Below, piece after piece: positions 54,197 to 62,848 of a stretch of 64,000 nucleotides of DNA (within the stretch, counting starts at the first letter, position 1; each line of letters opens with the position of its first letter). Below the pieces are notes generated by a model. It had not been told where the DNA came from and did no database searches. It saw only the letters and a program-made list of their open reading frames with translations. The translations under genes and the position numbers were made by a program. The DNA lies in contig NZ_AMZY02000018.1 in assembly GCF_000330725.2 (NCBI RefSeq), forward strand, positions 124,001 through 188,000, given 5' to 3'. This DNA is from Mariniradius saccharolyticus AK6. GTDB lineage: Bacteria > Bacteroidota > Bacteroidia > Cytophagales > Cyclobacteriaceae.

Positions 54197-54249
54197 TTTG
54201 GGTGGTTATTATATGCCAGTCAAAAATTTAGGAAACTTCCCGAAATAAA

Positions 54250-54275
54250 AAAAGCAGGTATCTCTACCTGCTTTT
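54250..54275 (-). terminator. Terminator after the acyl-CoA ligase gene
   Basis: An 11-bp perfect stem AAAAGCAGGTA/TACCTGCTTTT over a TCTC loop. On the minus strand it is followed by a T-rich run, just past the ligase stop at 54282. Confidence 0.85.
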
Positions 54276-54281
54276 ATATGA

Positions 54282-55964
54282 TTACCCCTCGAGGGTCTTT
54301 TCGTGCATCTCTTTGATCTTGCGACGAAGGATCTTTCCCACGTTGGTTTTTGGCAACTCGTCCGCGAAATAGACCTCCCTCGGTACCTTGTAATTGGTCA
54401 GCTGTGTTTTGCAATGTGCTATCAGTTCCTCTGCCGTCAAGGATTTATCTTTTGCGACCACATAGGCTACTACTTTTTCTGTTGACTTGTCGTCAGGCAT
54501 ACCGATCACACCTGTTTCTAATACTTTTGGATGAAGTGCAATGGCATTTTCAACTTCGTTGGGATAGACATTGAAGCCTGAGACAAGAATCATTTCTTTC
54601 TTCCTGTCTACGATCTTCAGAAATCCGTCTCCATCCATGACCGCGACATCCCCGGTTTTGAACCATTCGCCGTCCATCACTTTGGCGGTTTCGTCCGGTC
54701 TTTGCCAATATCCACGCATTACTTGAGGACCCTTGATACACAATTCCCCACGCTCTCCAATAGGCAGGTCATTTCCATTGTCGTCAATGATTTTCACGTC
54801 GGTATTCGGCAATGGTACCCCAATCGTGCCGATCCGTTCCGTGCCATCTATCGGGTTACATGTGGCGACAGGCGATGTTTCGGTCAATCCATAACCTTCC
54901 GCCAAGGGTACTCCCGTCACTTTCTGCCAACGCTCTGCGGTGGCTTGTTGCACGGCCATGCCGCCGCCCACAGCGATTTTCAGGGAACTGAAATCCAACT
55001 TGCCGAAAGCTTCCTGGTTCAGCAAACCATTAAACAATGTATTTACACCAGTGATGACTGTGAATTTATGTTTCCCAAGTTCCTTGATGAATCCGGCCAT
55101 ATCCCTTGGATTGGTAATCAGGACATTATGTGCACCGATTTTCATCATTGCCAGACAGTTGACAGTCAAGGCAAATATGTGATAAAGCGGAAGGGCGGTG
55201 ATCACGATTTCTTCTCTTTCCCTCAACTTGGGCTTCATCCAAGCTGAGATCTGCTGCATGTTGGCGACGATATTGCCATGTGTCAATTCAGCGCCTTTGG
55301 ATATCCCGGTGGTCCCGCCTGTATACTGCAAAAAGGCAAGGTCATTCAGCTTCATTTCCTCCTTTCGAAACTTGGATGCACTGCCTTTGGACATCACTTC
55401 CTTCCAGGAAATTGCTCGGGCAATCTGGTACGGTGGCACCATCTTTTTGACATACTTCACGACGAGGTTGACGATGACTCCTTTCAGACCGCCCAACATA
55501 TCGCCCAATTCGGTAATGATGATATGTTTCGCCTTGATTTCGCTCCTAATCTTTTCAAGATTGGACGCAAAATTCGCCAAAATCACCACCACGTCCGCGC
55601 CTGCGTCCTCAAATTGATGCTTCATTTCCCGTGGTGTATAAAGCGGGTTGGCATTGACCACGACCATCCCCGCACGGAGCGTCCCGAAAAGCGCCACTGG
55701 ATATTGTAGGCAATTGGGCATTTGGATTGCGACCCTTGTACCTTTCTTCAGGTTCAGATCATTCTGAAGGTAGGAGGCAAACTTTTTGGAATAATTGTCA
55801 ACATCATTGAAGCTCAAGGTCTTGCCCATACACTCGTAGGCAATGGCATCTCCAAATTTCTTGACACTCTCTTCAAACAGGTTGACCACCGAATCGTAAG
55901 CTTCGACATTGACTTCAGGGTCCACGGCAGTGGGATAAAATTTAAACCAAGGGAAGTTGTGCAT
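54282..55964 (-). CDS. fadD: Long-chain-fatty-acid--CoA ligase
   Basis: A 560-residue adenylate-forming enzyme that activates fatty acids to acyl-CoA. The AMP-binding motif is YTGGTTGISKGAELTH, followed by GYGLTETSP and WFKTGDVAVMDGDGFLKIVDRKKEMI; the C-terminal catalytic Lys lies near the end in KTNVGKILRRKI. Length and motifs are typical of FadD. A terminator follows it, and an acyl-CoA dehydrogenase lies directly upstream on the same strand with its own terminator, so the two may be co-regulated for fatty acid use. Confidence 0.95.
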   Translation of the reverse strand: MHNFPWFKFYPTAVDPEVNVEAYDSVVNLFEESVKKFGDAIAYECMGKTLSFNDVDNYSKKFASYLQNDLNLKKGTRVAIQMPNCLQYPVALFGTLRAGMVVVNANPLYTPREMKHQFEDAGADVVVILANFASNLEKIRSEIKAKHIIITELGDMLGGLKGVIVNLVVKYVKKMVPPYQIARAISWKEVMSKGSASKFRKEEMKLNDLAFLQYTGGTTGISKGAELTHGNIVANMQQISAWMKPKLREREEIVITALPLYHIFALTVNCLAMMKIGAHNVLITNPRDMAGFIKELGKHKFTVITGVNTLFNGLLNQEAFGKLDFSSLKIAVGGGMAVQQATAERWQKVTGVPLAEGYGLTETSPVATCNPIDGTERIGTIGVPLPNTDVKIIDDNGNDLPIGERGELCIKGPQVMRGYWQRPDETAKVMDGEWFKTGDVAVMDGDGFLKIVDRKKEMILVSGFNVYPNEVENAIALHPKVLETGVIGMPDDKSTEKVVAYVVAKDKSLTAEELIAHCKTQLTNYKVPREVYFADELPKTNVGKILRRKIKEMHEKTLEG

Positions 55965-56051
55965 ATAGGAATTTTATTTTGGGTTTTGATTGATACAGGT
56001 TTGTAGATGAATGACTAAATATAGGCGATAATTGTTGTGTTTAAAAAAACA

Positions 56052-56090
56052 AAAAAACCACCTGCTCTCTGTTTGAGTGGTGGCTTTTTT
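56052..56090 (-). terminator. Terminator after the acyl-CoA dehydrogenase gene
   Basis: CCACC (56058-56062) and GGTGG (56079-56083) pair, extended by flanking A- and T-runs with one bulged C. On the minus strand it ends in a T-tract 28 bp after the stop at 56118. Confidence 0.8.
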
Positions 56091-56117
56091 GTTTGCAATT
56101 CGGCTCGATTTATTACC

Positions 56118-57275
56118 TCATTGCAATATCTTCCTCGCGATCAATTCTTTCATAATTTCATTGGTCCCCGCATAGATCCGCTGCACCCGCGCATCTGCAA
56201 ATGCCCGGGCCACGGAGTATTCCCACATATAGCCATAGCCGCCGTGCAACTGCACACATTCGTCGGAAACCCAACATTGGAGTTCCGTCATCAGATACTT
56301 GGCCGAGGAAGCCATGGCTCCATCCAGTTTTCTGGCATTGTGCAGCATCACAAGCTGATCGGCGTAGATACGTCCCTGTTCGAGTTTGGCTCCCATCTCG
56401 GCCAGTTTGAACCGGGTGTTTTGGAAATCGGAAACCATCTTGCCAAAAGCCGGGCGGTTCTTTACGTATTCAACGGTGGACAAAAAGGCTGATTCGGCGA
56501 GCGAAACCGCTGCCAAGGCCACGATCAGCCTTTCCTGTGCCAACTCTGTCATCAAATATTTGAAGCCTTCTCCGACATTTCCCAAGAGGTTTTCCTTTGG
56601 GACTTTCACATCTTCAAAAAACAGTTCACAAGTATCTTGGGCATGCAACCCAACTTTTTCAAATGGAACTCCTTTGGAAAAACCAGCCATGGAATTGTCT
56701 ATCAAAAACAAGCTGATCCCTTTGGCACCTTGTGTCGGATCTGTTTTGGCGGCTACTACGACTACATCGCAGAGGTAGCCGTTTGTGATGAAAGTTTTCG
56801 AGCCGTTGATCAGGTAATGGTCACCCTTGTCCTCAGCAGTCGCGCGAATTGCCTGTAAGTCTGAACCTGCACCCGGCTCGGTCATGGCGATCGCACCGAT
56901 CATTTCCCCTGAAATCATCCCGGGAATGTATTTTGCCTTGGCAGCTTCAGTTCCGTAATGCAGTAGGTAGGGAAATACGATATCGCTGTGCAGAGGATAA
57001 CCTATCGCCGGTCCCGAGCAACTGGAAAGCCCCAACTCCTCTATAAAAATGGCATTATAGCGGAAATCATCGATTCCCATGCCGCCATATTCCTCGGGAG
57101 CCTGCATGCAGAGGAAGCCGTTTTCGCCCAACTTCCTCCATGACTCCCTGCTGACCTGTTTGTTTTTTTCCCAAGCAGCATTGTTGGGGGTGATTTCTCG
57201 GGCAATGAAATCCCTTACACTCTGACGGAAAAGCTCATGTTCATCCGAAAAAATCGTTCTAGGCACTTGGTACAT
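56118..57275 (-). CDS. Acyl-CoA dehydrogenase, long-chain/isovaleryl type
   Basis: A 385-residue FAD enzyme for the first step of beta-oxidation. Substrate and FAD motifs are AMTEPGAGSDLQAI, TFITNGYLCDVVVVAAKTD and CVQLHGGYGYMWEYSVARAFADARV. The C-terminal motif reads IYAGTNEIM, with Ala where short- and medium-chain enzymes have the catalytic Glu; instead the Glu in LAQERLIVA sits where long-chain and isovaleryl-CoA dehydrogenases keep their base. I chose the ATG at 57275, since the longer frame adds 33 unsupported residues. Confidence 0.92.
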   Translation of the reverse strand: MYQVPRTIFSDEHELFRQSVRDFIAREITPNNAAWEKNKQVSRESWRKLGENGFLCMQAPEEYGGMGIDDFRYNAIFIEELGLSSCSGPAIGYPLHSDIVFPYLLHYGTEAAKAKYIPGMISGEMIGAIAMTEPGAGSDLQAIRATAEDKGDHYLINGSKTFITNGYLCDVVVVAAKTDPTQGAKGISLFLIDNSMAGFSKGVPFEKVGLHAQDTCELFFEDVKVPKENLLGNVGEGFKYLMTELAQERLIVALAAVSLAESAFLSTVEYVKNRPAFGKMVSDFQNTRFKLAEMGAKLEQGRIYADQLVMLHNARKLDGAMASSAKYLMTELQCWVSDECVQLHGGYGYMWEYSVARAFADARVQRIYAGTNEIMKELIARKILQ

Positions 57276-57497
57276 ATATATTTGGGTTTGATGTTGTTCG
57301 AAATAGAAACCTAACAGATGCCGATACTCTCTGATATTGAGAGTAAAAGTAGAAAAACCCCAGTGTTCAGCCAAAGATTATTTTGTTGAACGAAGGTTAT
57401 TGGATGCCGGCATGGATTTTTGCGCGGAATCAAAATGCTGAGGAGTGTTTTAACAAGAAGTCGAATGTGATGTTTTGCGCCTTTGTTTTTTCGGGTT

Positions 57498-58934
57498 TCA
57501 GTCAACCCGTCCTGGATTTCGGTTGTTCTTTCCATCCCGGTTCTGCAATGCGTCACCCATATCGATACGTACGGATTCGGCCAAGCGCAGCATCTTTTCG
57601 AGGATTTGCGATTGCTGAGCGATTAAGTTTGTTGTTTCGGAAGGATCACTAGTCACATGGTAAAGTTCCATTTCTTCCATCTTGATCATGTAGTAATCGA
57701 TCGGTAAGCCATCGCTTCTCGGTGTTTGTCCCGGTACGAGACTTCTGTAGGAGTGGGGAAAATAAAGCTTCCAATCACCCATGACCATTGCCTGCAGTTC
57801 ATTGCGGTTGTAATAGATGAAATAGGCCTCTTGTGGGCTTTTTGCTTTGGCGTCCAGGATCATCGTGCTGATGTCCTTTCCATCAATCGGTAGCTTCGGC
57901 AAATCCGCTCTCGTGAGCTTCGCAATCGTCGGTAGCATATCGATCGTCATCGCCGGGTTGGTCTGAACAGTTCCTGCGGGGATTTTCCCTTTCCAATACA
58001 TCAAGGCCGGCACTTTGACGCCACCATCCCAAGAAGTGCCTTTTCCTTCACGCAGCGGATACGCGGAACCCGCATGCCCCGAAAAGGAAAGCCAAGGCCC
58101 GTTATCGGAGATGAAGATAACGAGTGTTTTTTCTTCCAAGCCATTGTCCCGAAGGGTTTTCAGAATCTGTCCCACCGACCAGTCGATCTCCATCAGGACA
58201 TCTCCATAAAGTCCGCGTTTCGATTTTCCGCGGAATTTTTCCGAAACAAACAGCGGCACGTGCGGCATGGGATGGGCGAGATACAGGAAAAATGGCTGGT
58301 CTTTCTTCCGCTGGATAAAATTGACGGCCCGTTCTGTCAACTCGGTTGTCAATCTGCTTTGGTCATTGTGCAGCGTGTCCACGACATTATCATTGAAAAA
58401 AAGCGGAAGCGGGGGATAGTAGTTTTTTGTCTGAGGGTGCTGCGGCCACATGTCGTTTGAGTAGGGGATTCCATAGAATTCATCAAATCCCTGCTTTGTC
58501 GGAAGGAAAGGAGGGTGGTGTCCTAAATGCCATTTTCCAAACATGGCGGTCTGGTATCCTTGCTCTTTCAACATTTCTGCGATCGTGATTTCCTCAGGAT
58601 TCAATCCATGCTTGGCAGTATGGTCCAATGCCCCGTGGATTCCCAGGCGATTGGCATACGTCCCCGTCAATAAGGACGCGCGGGAAGCGGAGCAAACTGC
58701 TTGGGAAACGTAGAAATTGGTGAATTTGACGCCGTTTTCGGCCATTTGGTCAAGGTTTGGGGTAGCAATATCCTCTGCTCCATAAGCACCCAAGTCCCCA
58801 TAACCCATGTCATCGACGAATATCAGGATGACGTTGGGACGGTCTTGCGCCAAAGTGGGGAAGCTAATTGCCAAGGAAATCCAGAGCATCAGCATTCCCC
58901 ATTTGAGCGGATTCCATGTTTTGACTTTGATCAT
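57498..58934 (-). CDS. Sulfatase (arylsulfatase-like), Cys-type
   Basis: A 478-residue exported sulfatase (signal peptide about residues 1-30, ending PTLAQ). Metal-binding VILIFVDDMGYGDLGAYG and the active-site CSASR (Cys81, an accepted variant of CxPxR with Ala in place of Pro) followed by ASLLTG are visible, with FISDNGPWLSFSGHAGSA as a later metal site. It begins directly at the end of the DinB gene and follows pfkA in one operon, a surprising combination; the sulfatase is otherwise similar to arylsulfatase A-like enzymes. Confidence 0.92.
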   Translation of the reverse strand: MIKVKTWNPLKWGMLMLWISLAISFPTLAQDRPNVILIFVDDMGYGDLGAYGAEDIATPNLDQMAENGVKFTNFYVSQAVCSASRASLLTGTYANRLGIHGALDHTAKHGLNPEEITIAEMLKEQGYQTAMFGKWHLGHHPPFLPTKQGFDEFYGIPYSNDMWPQHPQTKNYYPPLPLFFNDNVVDTLHNDQSRLTTELTERAVNFIQRKKDQPFFLYLAHPMPHVPLFVSEKFRGKSKRGLYGDVLMEIDWSVGQILKTLRDNGLEEKTLVIFISDNGPWLSFSGHAGSAYPLREGKGTSWDGGVKVPALMYWKGKIPAGTVQTNPAMTIDMLPTIAKLTRADLPKLPIDGKDISTMILDAKAKSPQEAYFIYYNRNELQAMVMGDWKLYFPHSYRSLVPGQTPRSDGLPIDYYMIKMEEMELYHVTSDPSETTNLIAQQSQILEKMLRLAESVRIDMGDALQNRDGKNNRNPGRVD

Positions 58935-59378
58935 CTACACATCCAGTAGCCTACGGTGATAATTTACCTGTCCCAAATGATAATTGAGGTGGCTTACCAA
59001 ATGGAACATAAAGAACTCATAAGTCATCGGCTCGCCAAAAACGGCATGGGGATAGGTTGCATTGAACTTATCCTCCGGAAACATCAGTATCGTTTCCGTA
59101 ATGACCTGGATAGTGCTGTCGATCTTTTCGAGCATGTCTTTTCTGGAAACTCCCCTCGTCGAAAATTCGGCATCCCGGTCACGCACGTATCCCGAATGCC
59201 CCATTACCGTGCCGATAAAATGGTTCAGATTACCGACCAAATGCAGCACCAAGGTACCCGTCGAATTCGAAATATTTCCCGCTACTTGCCAAATGACGGC
59301 TTCATCCGAATAGGCATTCAGTTCGGTCTTGAGCTTTTTTAAGTCCCTTTCAAACATGAAGATCAAGGTCTGTTTCAT
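58935..59378 (-). CDS. DinB-family protein
   Basis: A 147-residue DinB-superfamily four-helix protein (DUF1572-like). The metal-binding histidines of the family appear in VLHLVGNLNHF and HLVSHLNYHLGQV. Such proteins bind a divalent metal and often act as thiol transferases or related enzymes; the role here is unknown. The ATG at 59378 gives the normal length; the longer open frame upstream is only overlap with pfkA. Its stop codon abuts the sulfatase start, and it begins 4 bp past the pfkA stop. Confidence 0.85.
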   Translation of the reverse strand: MKQTLIFMFERDLKKLKTELNAYSDEAVIWQVAGNISNSTGTLVLHLVGNLNHFIGTVMGHSGYVRDRDAEFSTRGVSRKDMLEKIDSTIQVITETILMFPEDKFNATYPHAVFGEPMTYEFFMFHLVSHLNYHLGQVNYHRRLLDV

Positions 59379-59382
59379 GGCG

Positions 59383-60474
59383 TTAGTCTCCAAATGTGAT
59401 TCCCAATCCTTTGGCGCCTCGGACAATGAAGCTGTCGACGCCGACGTGGTTGTAGTTGCGGGTAGCTTCTTCCAGGGGCACGGAAATGAAGCTGTTGTTT
59501 TTAAAGGCCACCATTTTGCCAAAATCTCCTTCCATAACCATTTCAAATGCCTTGACCCCAAACAAGGATGCCAACACCCGATCAAAAGCCGTCGGAGTAC
59601 CACCACGCTGGGTATGACCGAGGACTGTTTCCCGAATCTCTGCCCGCACGCCTGCATCTTTCAATTGCTGGGAAAGCTGGAATGCCACACCCCCGAGACG
59701 CACATGCCGCGAACCTTCCTCACCCTGACGCGCCACAATGCTGCCCGCCTTTGGCTTGGCGCCTTCTGCAATGACAATACAGACAAACCCACGCCCTTTC
59801 TCGTAGCGGGATTCGATCTTTTGCACGAGCTTTTCGATATCGTAGGGAATCTCAGGAATCAAACAAATCTCCGCGCCTCCTGCTATGGCCGTATGGATCG
59901 CGATCCAACCAGCATCCCGGCCCATTACCTCCATAATCATGACACGGTGGTGGCTTTCGGCAGTCGTGACCAATTTGTCAAAACTATCGGTCGCGATTTG
60001 CACGGCCGTTTGGAATCCAAATGTCATATCCGTCGCCGAGAGGTCGTTGTCAATCGTTTTGGGAACGCCGACGACTGGCAAGCCATGGTCGAAGAATGCC
60101 TTGGAGATCTTCTGGGAACCGTCTCCGCCGATGTTGATCACGGCATCGAAGCCCAAATCCTTGATGCGGTCGACAAACATCTTGGTCTTGTCTACCAGTT
60201 GGATATTTCCGTTCTCGTCCTTGACCGGATAGTGCAAAGGGTCGGCTTTGTTGGTGGTCTTGAGGATGGTTCCCCCTTTGATATGGATTCCGGCTGTCTT
60301 TTTTCCGGTCAATTTGACGATCCTGAGTGGATCCGTAAAGATGCCGTTGAAGGCTTCCATGCTACCATAAACTCCCCATTCTTTCGATTTTTTGGCTCTT
60401 TTGACAATACCTCTGATGACGGCATTCAGGCCGGGACAATCTCCGCCCCCAGTGGCCACTAAAAGTTTTTTCAT
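59383..60474 (-). CDS. pfkA: 6-phosphofructokinase, mixed-substrate (group III) type
   Basis: A 363-residue glycolytic kinase. The N-terminal phosphate motif is GGGDCPGLNA at residues 9-18; GGDGS at 116-120 carries the Gly that favours ATP, while PKTIDND at 138-144 carries the Lys usual in pyrophosphate-dependent enzymes. The mixed Gly/Lys signature is that of the group III mixed-substrate PFKs that mostly use ATP. MGRDAGW and later ETVLGHTQRGG are the remaining substrate motifs. The ATG at 60474 is chosen because the longer frame has no support upstream. Confidence 0.93.
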   Translation of the reverse strand: MKKLLVATGGGDCPGLNAVIRGIVKRAKKSKEWGVYGSMEAFNGIFTDPLRIVKLTGKKTAGIHIKGGTILKTTNKADPLHYPVKDENGNIQLVDKTKMFVDRIKDLGFDAVINIGGDGSQKISKAFFDHGLPVVGVPKTIDNDLSATDMTFGFQTAVQIATDSFDKLVTTAESHHRVMIMEVMGRDAGWIAIHTAIAGGAEICLIPEIPYDIEKLVQKIESRYEKGRGFVCIVIAEGAKPKAGSIVARQGEEGSRHVRLGGVAFQLSQQLKDAGVRAEIRETVLGHTQRGGTPTAFDRVLASLFGVKAFEMVMEGDFGKMVAFKNNSFISVPLEEATRNYNHVGVDSFIVRGAKGLGITFGD

Positions 60475-60679
60475 TTGATTGGAGTAAATAATGATGAGAA
60501 GGCAACTTACAAAAAAGGGGAGAGATTTTTTAGGGGGCGTGGCAATTTGGCTATGCTTTACCAGATATGTAGACGATACCTGACGGTGAAACCATCTTGT
60601 CTTTTTAAGGAAAGGCTCGGTGAGGGGTAGAGAATTATGGTCTTTGCAAATACAAACCATGCAGGGAGGCCGGTCAAAA

Positions 60680-61534
60680 TTAATGAAAACCCCTAATCGC
60701 CCGCGCTACCGCCTCAGGTTCTTCCTCCTGCGGAAAGTGCCCACAAGATGCAAGTTTCACGACAGAGGAATTTGGAAATCCGGAAACAAACTTCTCCAGG
60801 TTATGCGGTTTGACGGCAGGATCCTTCATCCCCCAAATGAAAAGCGTGGGTTTGTCGGAGATCAAATGCCGCTTTTCCCAAAGTCCTTCAAACCAGCCTT
60901 GATCGTGCAACAAGGACCTGGCAAATGCCAAGGCGCCATTGCGCTCGCCGGGACTGCTGAAGGGTTTTGTGTATTGTTTCAGCAGGTGTTTGGGGAGCTT
61001 TTTTTCCCCAAATGAACCCGGAAGGATAAACCGCGGGGAAAAATTCAGGTACCGGTATAGAAAGGGGAGAAGCGGGCTTTTCAAAATCCGGTTTAGCTTG
61101 ATGAATTCGGGATCCTGTTCGCTGCTCCAAAGCCAAGAATTGAGAATGACGAGGCGCTTGACTTTTTCCGGATGGCGCATCGCAAAGTCCATTCCGATCG
61201 GACCTCCAAAGTCATGCAGCACCACCGTGATGTTGTCAAGCTGTAGGCCGCTGACAAAACGCTCCAAGGTCTTGCTGTGGTTTTGGGTCGAATAATCGTA
61301 CCGCTCCGGCTTGTCCGAAAGTCCAAAACCCATATGGTCAATCGCAAGGCAGCGGAAATTCCCGCGGAGGTCCTTGATCACGTTTCTGAAATCAAAGCTC
61401 CAAGATGGTGTGCCATGGACAAAGAGCAAAGTTTGTCCCTTTCCTTCGTCGATGTAGTGCAGCCTGTGCCCGTCGATCTGGAAATAGTTTGGGGAAAAGG
61501 GGTATTCTGAGGTGTCCAACCAAGGAGTTTTCAT
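60680..61534 (-). CDS. Alpha/beta hydrolase, haloalkane-dehalogenase-like
   Basis: A 284-residue alpha/beta hydrolase. The oxyanion region is HGTPSWS at residues 40-46, the nucleophile Asp108 is in VVLHDFGGPIG, and the His is in SCGHFPQEEEP. An Asp nucleophile in HDxGG is the pattern of haloalkane dehalogenases and epoxide hydrolases, but the Trp that follows the nucleophile in dehalogenases is Phe here. Dehalogenase activity is therefore not assured; ester, epoxide or lactone hydrolysis is also possible. Confidence 0.85.
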   Translation of the reverse strand: MKTPWLDTSEYPFSPNYFQIDGHRLHYIDEGKGQTLLFVHGTPSWSFDFRNVIKDLRGNFRCLAIDHMGFGLSDKPERYDYSTQNHSKTLERFVSGLQLDNITVVLHDFGGPIGMDFAMRHPEKVKRLVILNSWLWSSEQDPEFIKLNRILKSPLLPFLYRYLNFSPRFILPGSFGEKKLPKHLLKQYTKPFSSPGERNGALAFARSLLHDQGWFEGLWEKRHLISDKPTLFIWGMKDPAVKPHNLEKFVSGFPNSSVVKLASCGHFPQEEEPEAVARAIRGFH

Positions 61535-61603
61535 CGCATTCGAATTTGTTTGTGAGACAAATCTCGCGCTCTCCCGGGACCCGATTCTTGGTCTAGACCA
61601 AGA

Positions 61604-62170
61604 TCATATCTTGATGCGATTGTACAGCTTGCTGAAGTTGGTGGGATCGATACCCAGATAGGATGCGATCAACTTGTGCGGCACCAATTGTAAAAGCTGC
61701 GGGCTGCGTCGGCAAAATGCCCTGAAGCGCTCCTCTATGGTTAGGGAATGCAGCTCGACGTGCCTGTTCAGTACACCTGCCAATACCGCTTCGGTCATCT
61801 TCCGAAAAAGCCGCTCGATGTGTTGGGATTTGTCAAAAAGGTCCTGCAGGGCATCAAAGCTGATGGATTCCATCTCGCTGCGGGTCAGGCAACTCAGGAA
61901 GTACTTCGAAGGAGCCTGAAACTGAAAGGATTCAGGAATGGCGCAAAGGTTTGGCGGATAGGTGAAGGCGATGACCTGGGGCTTTTCCTTCAGGTCAAAG
62001 TAGGACACCTGCACACCTTCATTGACAAAATAAAGCTCCCGCTGTACCTGTCCGGGGACGATGATGTTTTCCCCCTTTTCAAAGGATTTCCTTCCCAATC
62101 TGGCGCGCAGCAGTTCATAATCCCGGGTCGGAATATCATGGAAAAGCCGGAAGTAATCGAGTCTGTCCAT
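61604..62170 (-). CDS. Crp/Fnr-family transcriptional regulator
   Basis: A 188-residue regulator with an N-terminal cyclic-nucleotide-binding-type beta-roll (about residues 10-110; FEKGENIIVPGQVQREL) and a C-terminal helix-turn-helix (VPHKLIASYLGIDPTNFSKLYN). This is the short Bacteroidota Crp type, whose ligand is usually unknown. The start is the ATG at 62170. It lies next to the alpha/beta hydrolase on the same strand (69 bp) and downstream of a DUF4440 gene. Confidence 0.88.
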   Translation of the reverse strand: MDRLDYFRLFHDIPTRDYELLRARLGRKSFEKGENIIVPGQVQRELYFVNEGVQVSYFDLKEKPQVIAFTYPPNLCAIPESFQFQAPSKYFLSCLTRSEMESISFDALQDLFDKSQHIERLFRKMTEAVLAGVLNRHVELHSLTIEERFRAFCRRSPQLLQLVPHKLIASYLGIDPTNFSKLYNRIKI

Positions 62171-62276
62171 TTTTTTTTTGGGATTAGGGGTTACTATGAA
62201 TTGGATATTTGAATTTGAAGGAGTTCTGAGAAAAGTGTATAACGGATCAACCAGCACTAAATCCCAAACCTTCGAC

Positions 62277-62774
62277 CTAATCACCATCCTTTGGACCCAG
62301 ATGGTCGTAACTCAGGACCTCGCTCAGTTTCCATGTTTCCCCGACCAAGATCCACACGTGGGTAAACTTCGCCGTGCTGGTCCAGAGGTCTTCCTTGCCC
62401 GCTTCCCGCAGGTAAAAATGATGGCTCCCGTGCTGGATAGCCCCGTACAATTGGCCGTTCTGGTACAGGGGAAAAACGGCAAGGCTGTTGGTGTCAACTT
62501 TCCTTATGGGCTTTTGGGGTCCGCCGGCGCAGAGGTTGTTTTTCACGTTTTGGAAGAAAGTATCCCTGTCCTGGAATCCACCTTGGTCGTGGAAAAACTT
62601 CAGGTCCGCGGTAATGTGTTCCTCCAAGTATTCGATATCACAGCGGTTGAAGCTGCGCTCAAAAAACGTACTGTCCTGCACCTGCATGGCGCGGAAAAGG
62701 GCGCTATTTCTGTCTTCCTGTGCATGGAGCGCAAGGCTCAGCAAAAGCAATAATGTGGTGAGGGTTGGTTTCAT
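62277..62774 (-). CDS. DUF4440/SnoaL-like exported protein
   Basis: A 165-residue protein with a signal peptide (about residues 1-18, ending LALHAQ) and a cystatin-like SnoaL/NTF2 fold pattern: DSTFFERSFNRCDIEYLEEH, HDQGGFQDRDTFFQNV, and TWKLSEVLSYDH near the end. DUF4440 members bind small ligands or hydrolyse them, but no active site can be assigned. It is 106 bp upstream of the Crp-family gene. Confidence 0.85.
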   Translation of the reverse strand: MKPTLTTLLLLLSLALHAQEDRNSALFRAMQVQDSTFFERSFNRCDIEYLEEHITADLKFFHDQGGFQDRDTFFQNVKNNLCAGGPQKPIRKVDTNSLAVFPLYQNGQLYGAIQHGSHHFYLREAGKEDLWTSTAKFTHVWILVGETWKLSEVLSYDHLGPKDGD

Positions 62775-62848
62775 GGTGTCATAAAGGTAAGAGAATCGAA
62801 TTCTACCCCATGGACAATCGCCAGAATCAATTCACTAGTGAAGAACAG

